Assembly (NCBI RefSeq): GCF_011620665.1
Contig: NZ_WOYQ01000069.1
Location: 49,627 to 113,626 of the forward strand
DNA length: 64,000 nt
Source: Microbacterium sp.
Lineage (GTDB): Bacteria > Actinomycetota > Actinomycetes > Actinomycetales > Microbacteriaceae
Direction of reading: 5' to 3'
Under the pieces are notes generated by a model. That model was not told where the DNA came from. It ran no database searches and worked only from the letters and a program-made list of their open reading frames with translations. The translations under genes and the position numbers were made by a program. Positions 9,000 through 17,482 of the stretch are shown here, in pieces (the stretch's first letter is position 1; each line of letters starts with the position of its first letter).

Positions 9000-11639
9000 G
9001 TGACGGACCCCGGAAAGCCTACCCTCCTCGTCGTCGACGGACACTCGCTGGCGTACCGCGCCTTCTTCGCGCTTCCAGTCGACAACTTCACGACCAAAGA
9101 AGGCCAGCACACCAACGGGATCTACGGGTTCCTTTCGATGTTCGTCAACCTCCTCAAGGCCGAGAAGCCGACCCACCTCGCGGTCGCCTTCGATACCTCG
9201 CGGCATTCCTTCCGCACCGACGTCTACACCGAGTACAAGGCGAACCGGGTCACGTCTCCGCCCGAGTTCACGGGCCAGATCCCGCTCCTCCAGGAGTGCC
9301 TGCAGGCGATGAACGTCACGGTTCTCACCAAAGAGGGTGTTGAAGCCGACGACATCCTCGCGACCCTCGCGGCCCAGGGCGCCGAGCAGGGCTTCGACGT
9401 ATTGGTGTGCTCGGGCGACCGTGACACGATCCAGCTCGTCACAGATGACGTCACCCTTCTCTATCCGAGCGTACAGGGGGTTTCTCAGCTCAAGCGTTAC
9501 ACGCCCGACACAGTCATCGAGAAGTACGGTCTGCCACCGGCCAACTATCCCGACATCGCCGCGCTGGTCGGCGAGACGAGCGACAATCTGCCCGGAGTTC
9601 CCAAAGTGGGGGAGAAGACCGCCGTCAAGTGGCTGACGCAGTGGGGCACGCTCGACGCGCTGATCGCGAATGCCGACAAGGTCCCCGGCGTCGTAGGGAA
9701 CAATCTCCGCGACCATCTCGAGGACGTCCGTCGCAACCGATCGCTGAACGCGCTGCTGCGCGATGTCGAGTTGCCCGCCGGGCCGGCTGACCTCGCGATG
9801 CAGCCCATCGACACCCAGGCCGTGCGCGATGTGTTCGCTCGGCTCGAGTTCAAGACACTGCTTCCGCGAGTTCTCGACGCGATCGGGACCGGACCAGACG
9901 CAGCTGCTCCCTCAGGGCCGCCCACCGTCGATGCGCCGAGCCCGGTCGAGCTCGAGGGGCCCGCGCTGGGTGTATGGGTCGCCGGCCATCCGGGCGAGAT
10001 CGCGCTCACCGTGACCATCATCGGCGGACTGCCGGCGCGCATCGGCCTTGCCAGTGCAGACGCCGCCGCCGAAGTGGCCTGGTCGGAACCCATCGCGTCC
10101 GATTTGGCGGAGTGGCTCGCCGGCCCGGCGCCGAAAGTGCTGGCCGATGCGAAACCGCAGGTCAAGGCGCTCCGGCGCGGCGGGGTACGCCTCGGTGGAT
10201 TGGTGTTCGATCCGGTGCTCGCCGGCTGGCTCCTGCGCCCGAGCTTCCCCGACAAGGGTCTGGCCGACCTCGTCGACCGATATCTGGACGAGAAGCTCCC
10301 CGAAGCCGATCCCACTCAGCTGGTCCCCGAGACCGAGGGAGCGACAGCGGGGCAGCTGTCCTGGTACACCCTGCGCGTTGCCGCCGCGATGCGGGCCGAG
10401 CTGCCGGCGACCCTCGCGACCGTGCTCACCGACATCGAACTGCCCACCCTCGACACCCTCGCCGACATGGAGCTGGCCGGAGTCGCCGTCTCGCACGTGA
10501 AGCTGTCGACGTTCTCCGTCGAACTCGGTGCACGATCGGAGCTGATCGCCCAGCAGGCCTTCGCCGAGATCGGGCGGGAGGTCAACCTCGGCTCGCCCAA
10601 GCAGCTCCAGGAGGTGCTCTTCGAGCAACTCGAACTGCCCAAGACACGCAAGACGAAGACCGGCTATTCCACGGATGCCGCGGTCCTCGCCGACCTGCAG
10701 GAATCGCACCCGCATCCGTTCCTGAACCTGCTGCTCGAGCATCGCGAGGCGACCAAGCTTCGACAGATCATCGAGTCGCTCGACGCGGCAATAGGCAGCG
10801 ACGCGCGAGTGCACACCACCTACGTGCAGACCGGCAGCCAGACCGGTCGACTGTCGAGCACCGATCCGAATCTGCAGAACATCCCCATCCGCAATGAGGA
10901 GTCTCACCGCATCCGTGCCGCCTTCGAGGTCGGCGCCGGCTTCGAAACCCTGCTGACGGCGGACTACTCGCAGATCGAGATGCGCATCATGGCACACCTG
11001 TCGGCCGACCCCGGGCTCGTCGAAGCATTCCGGTCGGGTGAGGACCTTCACCGCTTCGTCGGTGCTCGTGTCTTCGGTGTCGATCCGGCCGATGTGACGC
11101 CGGCGATGCGCACGAAGGTCAAGGCCATGTCCTACGGGCTGGTCTACGGCCTGAGCGCATTCGGCCTGTCGAAGCAACTCCGCATCGACCAATCCGAGGC
11201 CAAGCTGCTCATGACGGAGTACTTCGCCCGTTTCGGCGCGGTGCGTGACTATCTGCGTTCGTCTGTCGAGCAAGCCCGCATCGACGGCTACACCGAGACG
11301 ATCTTCGGTCGCCGCCGTCCGTTCCCCGATCTCGCCAGTCCCAACCGGGTTCTCCGCGAGAACGCCGAACGCGCGGCACTGAACGCGCCGATCCAGGGCA
11401 GCGCGGCCGACATCATGAAGATCGCGCTCTTCCGCATCCACGACGAGATGCGAGCGGAAGGCCTGGCCTCCCGCGTGCTCCTGCAGATCCATGATGAGCT
11501 CCTGGTGGAGGTGGCACCGGGGGAGTGGGACGAGGTCGAGCGCATCGTCCGCGATCGCATGGGCGACGCCGCCGAGCTGTCGGTTCCGCTGGATGTCCAG
11601 ATCGGTCGGGGCCCGAACTGGGACGTCGCGGGGCACTGA
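9000..11639 (+). CDS. polA: DNA polymerase I
   Basis: 879-residue repair and Okazaki-fragment polymerase. The 5' nuclease domain covers about 5-290 (LLVVDGHSLAYRAFFALP, VEADDILATLA, CSGDRDTIQLV, GETSDNLPGVPKVGEKTA). The 3'-5' exonuclease-like region (about 320-490) lacks the acidic DEDD residues, as is usual in actinobacterial Pol I, so proofreading is probably absent. The polymerase domain has motif A with Asp655 (LTADYSQIEMR), motif B (RTKVKAMSYGLVYG) and motif C with His831-Asp832 (QIHDELLVEV). The GTG at 9000 is used as start because of the -10 box 6 bases upstream. Confidence 0.97.
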   Translation: MTDPGKPTLLVVDGHSLAYRAFFALPVDNFTTKEGQHTNGIYGFLSMFVNLLKAEKPTHLAVAFDTSRHSFRTDVYTEYKANRVTSPPEFTGQIPLLQECLQAMNVTVLTKEGVEADDILATLAAQGAEQGFDVLVCSGDRDTIQLVTDDVTLLYPSVQGVSQLKRYTPDTVIEKYGLPPANYPDIAALVGETSDNLPGVPKVGEKTAVKWLTQWGTLDALIANADKVPGVVGNNLRDHLEDVRRNRSLNALLRDVELPAGPADLAMQPIDTQAVRDVFARLEFKTLLPRVLDAIGTGPDAAAPSGPPTVDAPSPVELEGPALGVWVAGHPGEIALTVTIIGGLPARIGLASADAAAEVAWSEPIASDLAEWLAGPAPKVLADAKPQVKALRRGGVRLGGLVFDPVLAGWLLRPSFPDKGLADLVDRYLDEKLPEADPTQLVPETEGATAGQLSWYTLRVAAAMRAELPATLATVLTDIELPTLDTLADMELAGVAVSHVKLSTFSVELGARSELIAQQAFAEIGREVNLGSPKQLQEVLFEQLELPKTRKTKTGYSTDAAVLADLQESHPHPFLNLLLEHREATKLRQIIESLDAAIGSDARVHTTYVQTGSQTGRLSSTDPNLQNIPIRNEESHRIRAAFEVGAGFETLLTADYSQIEMRIMAHLSADPGLVEAFRSGEDLHRFVGARVFGVDPADVTPAMRTKVKAMSYGLVYGLSAFGLSKQLRIDQSEAKLLMTEYFARFGAVRDYLRSSVEQARIDGYTETIFGRRRPFPDLASPNRVLRENAERAALNAPIQGSAADIMKIALFRIHDEMRAEGLASRVLLQIHDELLVEVAPGEWDEVERIVRDRMGDAAELSVPLDVQIGRGPNWDVAGH

Positions 11640-11861
11640 CCCCGCGGCGGCGCAGCCGCGTCGGCATCCGCCTGCATCGCACCCGACCGCGACCAGGTGT
11701 CACTCCCGCGCGCTCCCATTGCGCGCCGTGTCCCACCTTCGGCGCACCGTGTCCCACTTTCGGTCGCTTCCGTCCCGTGGAACCGGCCGAAAGTGGGACA
11801 CGGCCGGCGCAAGACCAGACGGTGACACCGCGCTTGCCCCGTGGCCGCGTCCGCACCGTCG
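11640..11861. other. Intergenic spacer after polA
   Basis: About 220 bases without a convincing gene. Its main content is the three-copy 17-mer described separately. The reading frame downstream is open through here, but codon quality and the promoter at 11862 argue against it being coding. Confidence 0.6.
11726..11803. repeat. 17-bp motif in three copies, two direct and one inverted
   Basis: CCGTGTCCCACTTTCGG is at 11747-11763. A direct copy with one mismatch is at 11726-11742, and a perfect inverted copy is at 11787-11803. The last two can form a 17-bp stem with a 23-base loop about 110-165 bases after the polA stop. It may be a terminator, a protein-binding array or a dispersed repeat. 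Confidence 0.8.
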
Positions 11862-11867
11862 TAGGCT
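11862..11867 (+). promoter_or_regulatory. -10 box TAGGCT for the DUF885 gene
   Basis: TAGGCT is followed by 7 bases and ATG 11875, so transcription should start at or next to the start codon. Confidence 0.6.
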
Positions 11868-11874
11868 CGTGGGC

Positions 11875-13551
11875 ATGACACACGCACAGCGAACGCCGAC
11901 ACCGATCGATGCCATAGCCGAGGCCTGGGTCGACACCGTGGCCGAGTTCTCACCGGGGTTGGCGACCTACATCGGGCGCTTCGAGCACAACGACCGGCTC
12001 GACGATCTGTCGCCGGCCGGCGTCGAGCGGCGGCTCGACGCCGCGCGGGGGACGCTTGCGGACTTGCGGACCGCCGATCCGGTCGACCACGTCGACGTGG
12101 TGACGAAAGCGGATCTGTCGTCCGAGCTCGAGTTGGACATTGCGCTGCACGACGCGGGTTCGCACTTGCGAGACGTGAACGTGATCGCTTCACCCCCGCA
12201 GGATCTGCGCAGTGTCTTCGATCTCATGCCGACGGAGACGCTGGATGACTGGTCGATCATCGCGACCCGCTTGAAAGCCGTTCCGGGCGCGCTGCACGGG
12301 TACATCGCGACACTCCGTGAAGGCATTGCGTCGGGGGTCGTGCCGGCGCGCCGACAGGTGACCGAGGTCGCCATCCAGATCGCGCGCTACACCGCCGACA
12401 ACGGCTTCTTCGCGTCGTTCGTCAGAGAAGCGTCGCCCGCGGACGGCCACCTGCCGGCCTCCCTCGCGCGTGAACTGTCCGACAATGCCAACGCCGCGCG
12501 TGTCGCCTATGACCAGCTCGCCACGTTCTTCAGCTCGGAACTCGCTCCGATGGCGTCGGAGAAGGATGCCGTCGGCCGCGACCTGTATGCGCTGCACTCC
12601 CGACGCTTCCTGGGCGCAACCATCGATCTGGACGAGACCTATGAGTGGGGCATCGAGGAGCTGGGACGCATGGTCGCCGAGCAGGAATCCGTCGCCCACG
12701 AGATCCGGGCCGGCGCGAGCGTCGAAGAGGCCGTGGCCTTCCTCGAAGCAGATGACGGCCGCAAGCTTCACGGGACCCACGCTCTCCGGGAGTGGATGCA
12801 GGCCACGAGTGATCGCGCAGTCGAAGAACTCGGCAAGACGCACTTCGACATCCCCGAGCCGATTCGCACTCTCGAGTGCATGATCGCGCCGACCAACGAG
12901 GGTGGCATCTACTACACCGGTCCGACCGACGACTTCTCGCGACCCGGACGCATGTGGTGGTCCGTTCCCGAGGGAGTCGACTCCTTCGACACGTGGCGCG
13001 AACTCACGACCGTCTATCATGAGGGCGTTCCCGGCCACCACCTGCAGATCGCGCAGGCCGTCTACAACCGTGCGGAGCTCAACTCGTGGCGGCGGCTGCT
13101 CGCCGGATCGAGCGGCCACGCGGAAGGGTGGGCGCTGTACGCCGAGCGCCTCATGGAACAGCTGGGATATCTCGATGACCCCGCTGACCGCCTTGGGATG
13201 CTCGATGGCCAGCGCATGCGCGCCGCCCGTGTCGTGCTCGACATCGGCGTGCATCTTCAGAAACCGCGCCTCGACGGCAGGGGCACGTGGGACGCGGACT
13301 ATGCCCTGGCATTCATGCGTCGGAACGTCAATATGTCGGACGAGTTCATCCAATTCGAGGTCAATCGCTACCTCGGTTGGCCGGGCCAGGCGCCGTCCTA
13401 CAAGGTCGGTCAGCGCATCTGGGAGCACATCCGCGACGAGGCCGCGGAGCGAGCGGGCGCCGACTTCGACATCAAGGATTTCCACAGGGCGGCGCTCGCA
13501 GTCGGGGGAGTCGGACTCGACACGCTGCGCATGGCTCTCGGACAATCCTGA
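11875..13551 (+). CDS. DUF885 family protein (putative zinc metallopeptidase)
   Basis: 558-residue soluble helical protein. The central motif YHEGVPGHHLQ (His382, Glu383, His388, His389) resembles a gluzincin-like zinc site, and a downstream HAEGWALYAE segment provides the further conserved His/Glu. Both are typical of DUF885 proteins, which are similar to M32/M3-type peptidases. Substrate is unknown. No signal peptide is visible, so it is probably cytosolic. The frame is open back to 11491 inside polA, but the ATG at 11875 has its own -10 box and a normal family N-terminus. Confidence 0.88.
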   Translation: MTHAQRTPTPIDAIAEAWVDTVAEFSPGLATYIGRFEHNDRLDDLSPAGVERRLDAARGTLADLRTADPVDHVDVVTKADLSSELELDIALHDAGSHLRDVNVIASPPQDLRSVFDLMPTETLDDWSIIATRLKAVPGALHGYIATLREGIASGVVPARRQVTEVAIQIARYTADNGFFASFVREASPADGHLPASLARELSDNANAARVAYDQLATFFSSELAPMASEKDAVGRDLYALHSRRFLGATIDLDETYEWGIEELGRMVAEQESVAHEIRAGASVEEAVAFLEADDGRKLHGTHALREWMQATSDRAVEELGKTHFDIPEPIRTLECMIAPTNEGGIYYTGPTDDFSRPGRMWWSVPEGVDSFDTWRELTTVYHEGVPGHHLQIAQAVYNRAELNSWRRLLAGSSGHAEGWALYAERLMEQLGYLDDPADRLGMLDGQRMRAARVVLDIGVHLQKPRLDGRGTWDADYALAFMRRNVNMSDEFIQFEVNRYLGWPGQAPSYKVGQRIWEHIRDEAAERAGADFDIKDFHRAALAVGGVGLDTLRMALGQS

Positions 13552-13611
13552 CCCGAACGGAATACCATCACGACACCCCAGTTAGATTCATTTGAATAGA
13601 AAGAGCGATCG

Positions 13612-14649
13612 ATGACTTCTTCATTGCAGCTGGGACTGGACACGTTCGGCGACATCACGATCGACGAGGACGGTCACCGGGTCAGCGATGCCCGCGCCAT
13701 CCGCGATACGGTCGAGCAAGCGGTTCTCGCCGACCACGTCGGGCTGCACTTCTTCGGTGTGGGGGAGCACCATCGTCCCGAGTTCGCGATTTCGAGCCCC
13801 GAGATCGTGCTCGCTGCCGCCGCGGCGCGCACGGAGCAGATTCGCCTCGGCACCGCAGTGACCGTACTCTCCAGCGACGATCCCGTTCGCGTCTACGAGC
13901 GTTTCGCCACTCTGGACGCTGTGTCTGCGGGGCGCGCGGAGGTCATCCTCGGGCGCGGGTCTTTCACCGAGTCATTCCCCCTTTTCGGCTACGACCTCTC
14001 CGACTACGAGGTGCTGTTCGAGGAGAAGCTCGATCTCTTCTCACAGCTGCTGCTCGAAAAGCCCGTGACGTGGCAGGGCACCACCCGACCCGGGCTGCGA
14101 AGCGCCGACGTGTACCCGAAGACCGAGAACGGCATCACCGCGTGGGTCGGGGTCGGCGGATCCCCGGAGTCGGTCGTCCGCACCGCTCGCTACGGCTACG
14201 GCATGCTGCTCGCCATCATCGGCGGCGCTCCGGCGCGTTTTCGTGCGTATGTCGATCTGTTCCACCGGTCGGTTGAGGAGTTCGGCCGTGCGCGGCTGCC
14301 GGTGGGCACACATTCTCCCGGTCACATCGCCGAGACCGACGAACAGGCCTGGGAAGAGTTGTACCCCGCGCTGGAGGCGAACCGCAACACAATCGGCGCC
14401 GAACGCGGATGGCCGCCGTACAGCAGGCTGCAGTTTCAGAACGACGTGGGCCCGCAAGGGGCCGTTTATGCGGGCTCGCCCGAGACCGTGGCCCGAAAGA
14501 TCGCCGCGACCGTGTCGGCGTTGGGCGCCGACCGCTTCGACCTCAAGTACTCCAACGGAACACTCTCGCATTCCAGGATGATGCGCTCGATCGAGCTCTA
14601 CGGCACACGCGTCGCGCCGCTGGTGGCTGACATGCTCGGAGGGAGCTGA
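13612..14649 (+). CDS. LLM-class (luciferase-like) flavin-dependent oxidoreductase
   Basis: 345 residues with the bacterial luciferase-like TIM-barrel signature: LGLDTFGDIT at the N-terminus, the FFGVGEHHRPEF segment, LGTAVTVLSSDDPVRVYERFATLDAVSAGRAEVILGRG split over the barrel strands, and WVGVGGSPESVVRTA. Such enzymes use FMNH2 or F420H2; the cofactor and substrate here are not determinable. A short palindrome ATTCA-TT-TGAAT at 13586-13597 lies just before the gene and could be an operator, but is too short to insist on. It begins 60 bases after the DUF885 gene. Confidence 0.88.
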   Translation: MTSSLQLGLDTFGDITIDEDGHRVSDARAIRDTVEQAVLADHVGLHFFGVGEHHRPEFAISSPEIVLAAAAARTEQIRLGTAVTVLSSDDPVRVYERFATLDAVSAGRAEVILGRGSFTESFPLFGYDLSDYEVLFEEKLDLFSQLLLEKPVTWQGTTRPGLRSADVYPKTENGITAWVGVGGSPESVVRTARYGYGMLLAIIGGAPARFRAYVDLFHRSVEEFGRARLPVGTHSPGHIAETDEQAWEELYPALEANRNTIGAERGWPPYSRLQFQNDVGPQGAVYAGSPETVARKIAATVSALGADRFDLKYSNGTLSHSRMMRSIELYGTRVAPLVADMLGGS

Positions 14650-14670
14650 CCGACGCGTCGGGTCGTGCCT

Positions 14671-14676
14671 TACGCT
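14671..14676 (+). promoter_or_regulatory. -10 box TACGCT for the SGNH gene
   Basis: TACGCT plus 6 bases then GTG 14683; no ribosome site. This decides the start of the next gene. Confidence 0.55.
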
Positions 14677-14682
14677 GAAGCA

Positions 14683-15444
14683 GTGGATGCTGTGCGGTTC
14701 GTGGCCATCGGCGATTCCTTCACCGAGGGTGTCGGCGATGAGCGGGAGGACGGCACCGTGCGCGGGTGGGCAGACCTCGTCGCTCAAGGGTGGGCGGCGT
14801 CCCGCGGGAACCCCATTCAGTATGCGAACCTGGCGATCCGCGGCAAGCTCCTCCGGCCGATCATCGAGCAGCAGCTCGAGCCGGCGCTCGCGCTCAAGCC
14901 GACACACCTGTCGTTCAACGGTGGCGGAAACGACATGCTTCGGCTGCGCGCCTCGATCGAGGACCTTGCCGACGGCTTCACGCACGTGCTGCGCCGGTGC
15001 GACGAGGAGGGCGTTCGCCTGGTCCAGCTGTCTGGTGCCAATCCGTCGGGTCAGCTGCCGATGGGTCGCCTCATTCAACGGCGCGGCGACCTGATGTCAG
15101 CCGCGGTGAGTGAACGGATCGGGGACCGCACCGACGTCATACGCGCCCTGAACTGGCCGGATGACGTTCTGAGCGGCGCATCGTTCTGGTCAGAGGATCG
15201 GCTGCACATGAACAGCCGCGGACACCACCGCGTTGCCGCACGCGTACTCGACGCGCTGGGTGAACAAGCTCCGGACCCGTGGTGGTCACTGCCCGAGCTT
15301 CCGCACGCGCGTGAGCTCAGTCGCGGGGAGTACTTCCGAGAGCACCTCGGTCCATGGTTCCGTCGTCGCCTGACGGCTACCTCCACGGGGGACCTCCGCG
15401 AGCCGAAATCCGGCGGCCAGTGGGTGGACGTGCCCGCTTCCTGA
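14683..15444 (+). CDS. SGNH/GDSL-family hydrolase
   Basis: 253-residue esterase or lipase of the SGNH fold. Block I FVAIGDSFTEGVGD holds the catalytic Ser12, block III FNGGGNDM supplies the oxyanion Asn, and block V WSEDRLHMNSRGHHRVA supplies the Asp-His pair. No signal peptide is visible, so it is probably intracellular. The substrate is unknown. The start was moved from GTG 14665 to GTG 14683 because of the -10 box. The 3' end abuts the dif-like site and faces chrA. Confidence 0.87.
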   Translation: MDAVRFVAIGDSFTEGVGDEREDGTVRGWADLVAQGWAASRGNPIQYANLAIRGKLLRPIIEQQLEPALALKPTHLSFNGGGNDMLRLRASIEDLADGFTHVLRRCDEEGVRLVQLSGANPSGQLPMGRLIQRRGDLMSAAVSERIGDRTDVIRALNWPDDVLSGASFWSEDRLHMNSRGHHRVAARVLDALGEQAPDPWWSLPELPHARELSRGEYFREHLGPWFRRRLTATSTGDLREPKSGGQWVDVPAS

Positions 15445-15453
15445 CGCTCCGCA

Positions 15454-15481
15454 TGTTGACATAATGTGCATTATCGGCGGG
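15454..15481 (-). other. dif: dif-like chromosome dimer resolution site (XerC/XerD)
   Basis: Read on the minus strand, the 28 bases divide into an 11-base XerC arm CCCGCCGATAA, a 6-base centre TGCACA and an 11-base XerD arm TTATGTCAACA. The inner 22 positions match the actinobacterial dif consensus as I recall it, with mismatches only at the outermost bases. The E. coli arms have the same core (CATAA / TTATGT-AA). It fills the 48-base gap between two convergent stop codons. Genes to the left read mostly rightward and those to the right mostly leftward, as expected at a terminus. Confidence 0.8.
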
Positions 15482-15492
15482 AACGGGATTCG

Positions 15493-16701
15493 TCAAAGAA
15501 GCGCCACCAGCACGCCGCCCACTGCGCCCACGAGGACGACCGCCCAGGGCGGCAGCCGCCACGCCGTGAGGAGCACGAAGCACGCCGCCGCAAGAGAGAA
15601 CTCCGCCGCACCCGTGACGGCCGTCGTGAAAACCGGCGCGTACAGCGCCGCTGCCAGAATGCCGACGACGGCGGCGTTCGCGCCGCGCATCGCCGCCTGC
15701 GCCCACGCCCGGCGACGGAATCCATTCCAGAAGGGCAGGATGCCGATAAGGAGAAGAAATCCTGGCAGGAAGACGGCGACCAACGCGATCACGGCGCCCC
15801 AGACGCCGCCCGGCCCGACGTCGGCGATCGCGCCGAGGTAGCCGGCGACGCTGAACAGGGGTCCCGGTATCGCCTGTGCCGCTCCGTACCCCGCGAGAAA
15901 CTCGGCGCCCGTCACCCAGCCCGGGTCGACGAGGCCCGCCTGCAGCAGCGGAAGAACCACGTGGCCACCTCCGAACACGAGCGCGCCGGCGCGAGCGAAG
16001 ACATCGAAGAGTGCGACGGCACCGTTCCCGGTTGCCGCCGCCAGGATCGGGCCGGCGACGAGCACGAGGGTCAGCAACGCCAGACTGGCCACGCCAACCC
16101 AACGCGCCACCGGGAAGCGGAGCATGTCGGGTTCCGGCACCACTTCCGAGCGGCACAGCAGCACACCGCCGATCACGCCGATCAGGATCGCCAGGATCTG
16201 CCCCGCAGATCCCGCCACCAGCGCTGCGGACACGAGTGCGACTACGGCGATCCCCGCACGACGGGCGTCGGGGGTCAGCGTGCGCGCCATTCCCCAGACC
16301 GCTTGAGCGACGATGGCAACCGCGACGATCTTCAGGCCCGACAGCATTCCCTCGCCGACCGGACCGGAAAGCAAAGCCCCACCGTACGCAAACGCGACCA
16401 TGAGCACCGCCGACGGCAGCGTGAACGCCACGAAGGCGGCGACGGCGCCCCACGCACCGGCCCGCAGCAATCCCACGCCGAAGCCCACCTGACTCGACGC
16501 CGGTCCGGGCAAGAACTGCGACAACGCCACGAGGTCCGCGTAGTCACGGTCGTCCATCCACCCGCGACGTTCCACGAACTCGGTCCGGAAGTAGCCCAGA
16601 TGCGCGACCGGTCCGCCGAACGAGGTCAGTCCGAGCCTCAGGAAGACACGGAAGACCTCCCCTACGCTGCTGCGCCCAGACGTTGTCGTCATCTGGCTCA
16701 T
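15493..16701 (-). CDS. chrA: ChrA-family chromate transporter
   Basis: 402-residue membrane protein with two homologous CHR halves. The first has FLRLGLTSFGGPVAHLGYFR and LSQFLPGPASSQVG; the second has FARAGALVFGGGHVVLPLLQ and GYGAAQAIPGPLFSV. About ten hydrophobic segments follow this pattern. ChrA proteins export chromate, though many CHR homologues have other or unknown substrates, and no chrB-type regulator is near. The start at 16701 has a GGGAGAGGG ribosome site; the longer frame to 16842 has no support. Its 3' end borders the dif-like site. Confidence 0.9.
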   Translation of the reverse strand: MSQMTTTSGRSSVGEVFRVFLRLGLTSFGGPVAHLGYFRTEFVERRGWMDDRDYADLVALSQFLPGPASSQVGFGVGLLRAGAWGAVAAFVAFTLPSAVLMVAFAYGGALLSGPVGEGMLSGLKIVAVAIVAQAVWGMARTLTPDARRAGIAVVALVSAALVAGSAGQILAILIGVIGGVLLCRSEVVPEPDMLRFPVARWVGVASLALLTLVLVAGPILAAATGNGAVALFDVFARAGALVFGGGHVVLPLLQAGLVDPGWVTGAEFLAGYGAAQAIPGPLFSVAGYLGAIADVGPGGVWGAVIALVAVFLPGFLLLIGILPFWNGFRRRAWAQAAMRGANAAVVGILAAALYAPVFTTAVTGAAEFSLAAACFVLLTAWRLPPWAVVLVGAVGGVLVALL

Positions 16702-16803
16702 TTCGGCCCTCTCCCGTTCGGATGCCGGCCACCCTATCCAGGCTGGATTACCGGCATCCGAACCGCCCGCTCTCGCTCCCTCCCCCGGCAACCACTCAAT
16801 TCC

Positions 16804-16832
16804 ACTCGAAAGACGAGTCCGAGCGATACTCT
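16804..16832 (+). promoter_or_regulatory. Putative promoter and small palindrome before the DUF308 gene
   Basis: The 5-bp inverted repeat ACTCG-N5-CGAGT (16804-16818) is followed by a -10-like TACTCT at 16827-16832. This lies in the divergent gap with chrA and would give a leader of about 35 bases. Confidence 0.35.
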
Positions 16833-16874
16833 GAGGTGTCATCGTTGACAGGATTCTCTCAGAAAGGAACTCTC

Positions 16875-17426
16875 ATGACTTCCGAACCCACCCTCGAGAA
16901 AGCCGCAACCAACGGCATCCGCACGGCGCTCGGCCTCGGCGGCGCGCTTTCAGTCGTCCTCGGCATCCTGATCCTGGTCTGGCCGGGAAAGACCGCCATG
17001 GTCGTTGCGGCGATCATCGCGATCTACGCGATCGTCGCGGGCCTCGTCTATGCCGCGCTCGGCGTCTTCTCTGCGACCAAGGGCGGGTGGTCGCGCATCG
17101 GCCACATCATCCTCGGCCTCCTCTTCGTCGCCGCGGGTATCATCGCGTTCACGAACCTGGGTGCCACGAAAGCCTGGCTCGCTGCGTTCATCGGCATCCT
17201 TGTCGGCATCATGTGGATCATTGAGGGCGTCGTCTCGCTCTCAACCCTGGGAGTCGCGCCCTCGAAGGGGTGGACGATCTTCTTTGCGCTCATTTCGCTC
17301 ATCGCGGGTGTCAGCCTGCTCTTCTCACCCATCTGGGGCGCTGCCGTGCTGTGGTGGCTGCTCGGCATCTCGGCACTCGTCCTCGGAGTCATCCAGATCT
17401 TCCGGGCGTTCTCGTTCGGGAAGTAG
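16875..17426 (+). CDS. DUF308 / HdeD-like membrane protein
   Basis: 183-residue integral membrane protein with about six hydrophobic helices (GLGGALSVVLGILILVWP, VVAAIIAIYAIVAGLVYAAL, IILGLLFVAAGIIAF and so on), the paired-helix pattern of the DUF308 family. E. coli HdeD is linked to acid stress; no function can be assigned here. ATG 16875 has AAGGA at 16864-16868 upstream. The longer frame from 16683 is not supported. It is divergent from chrA and ends before a strong hairpin. Confidence 0.82.
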   Translation: MTSEPTLEKAATNGIRTALGLGGALSVVLGILILVWPGKTAMVVAAIIAIYAIVAGLVYAALGVFSATKGGWSRIGHIILGLLFVAAGIIAFTNLGATKAWLAAFIGILVGIMWIIEGVVSLSTLGVAPSKGWTIFFALISLIAGVSLLFSPIWGAAVLWWLLGISALVLGVIQIFRAFSFGK

Positions 17427-17432
17427 TCCGCT

Positions 17433-17481
17433 CCCACGCAGAACGCCGCGGAGCTCGGCCCCGGGGGGGGTTCTGCGTGGG
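17433..17481. terminator. Long hairpin between two convergent genes
   Basis: CCCACGCAGAAC (17433-17444) is the perfect inverse of GTTCTGCGTGGG (17470-17481), a 12-bp stem. It sits between the DUF308 stop (17426) and the SDR stop (17483), so it can serve both. The loop contains CCCC followed by eight G. Confidence 0.7.
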
Positions 17482-17482
17482 T

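Noticed and set aside
9912-11636. 574-codon minus-strand frame opposite polA
   Set aside because: Same reason: shadow of polA with composition unlike the real proteins here. Similar shadows at 878-2185, 12190-13545, 47556-48965 and 52210-53178 were also dropped.
11700-11936. Small minus-strand protein over the three-copy 17-mer
   Set aside because: Its apparent internal repeats only reflect the DNA repeats, and there is no ribosome site or conserved domain.
15461-15474. ATAATGTGCATTAT as a CRP/FNR-type regulator site
   Set aside because: It lies between two convergent 3' ends with no promoter to control, and the extended 28-bp context fits dif much better.
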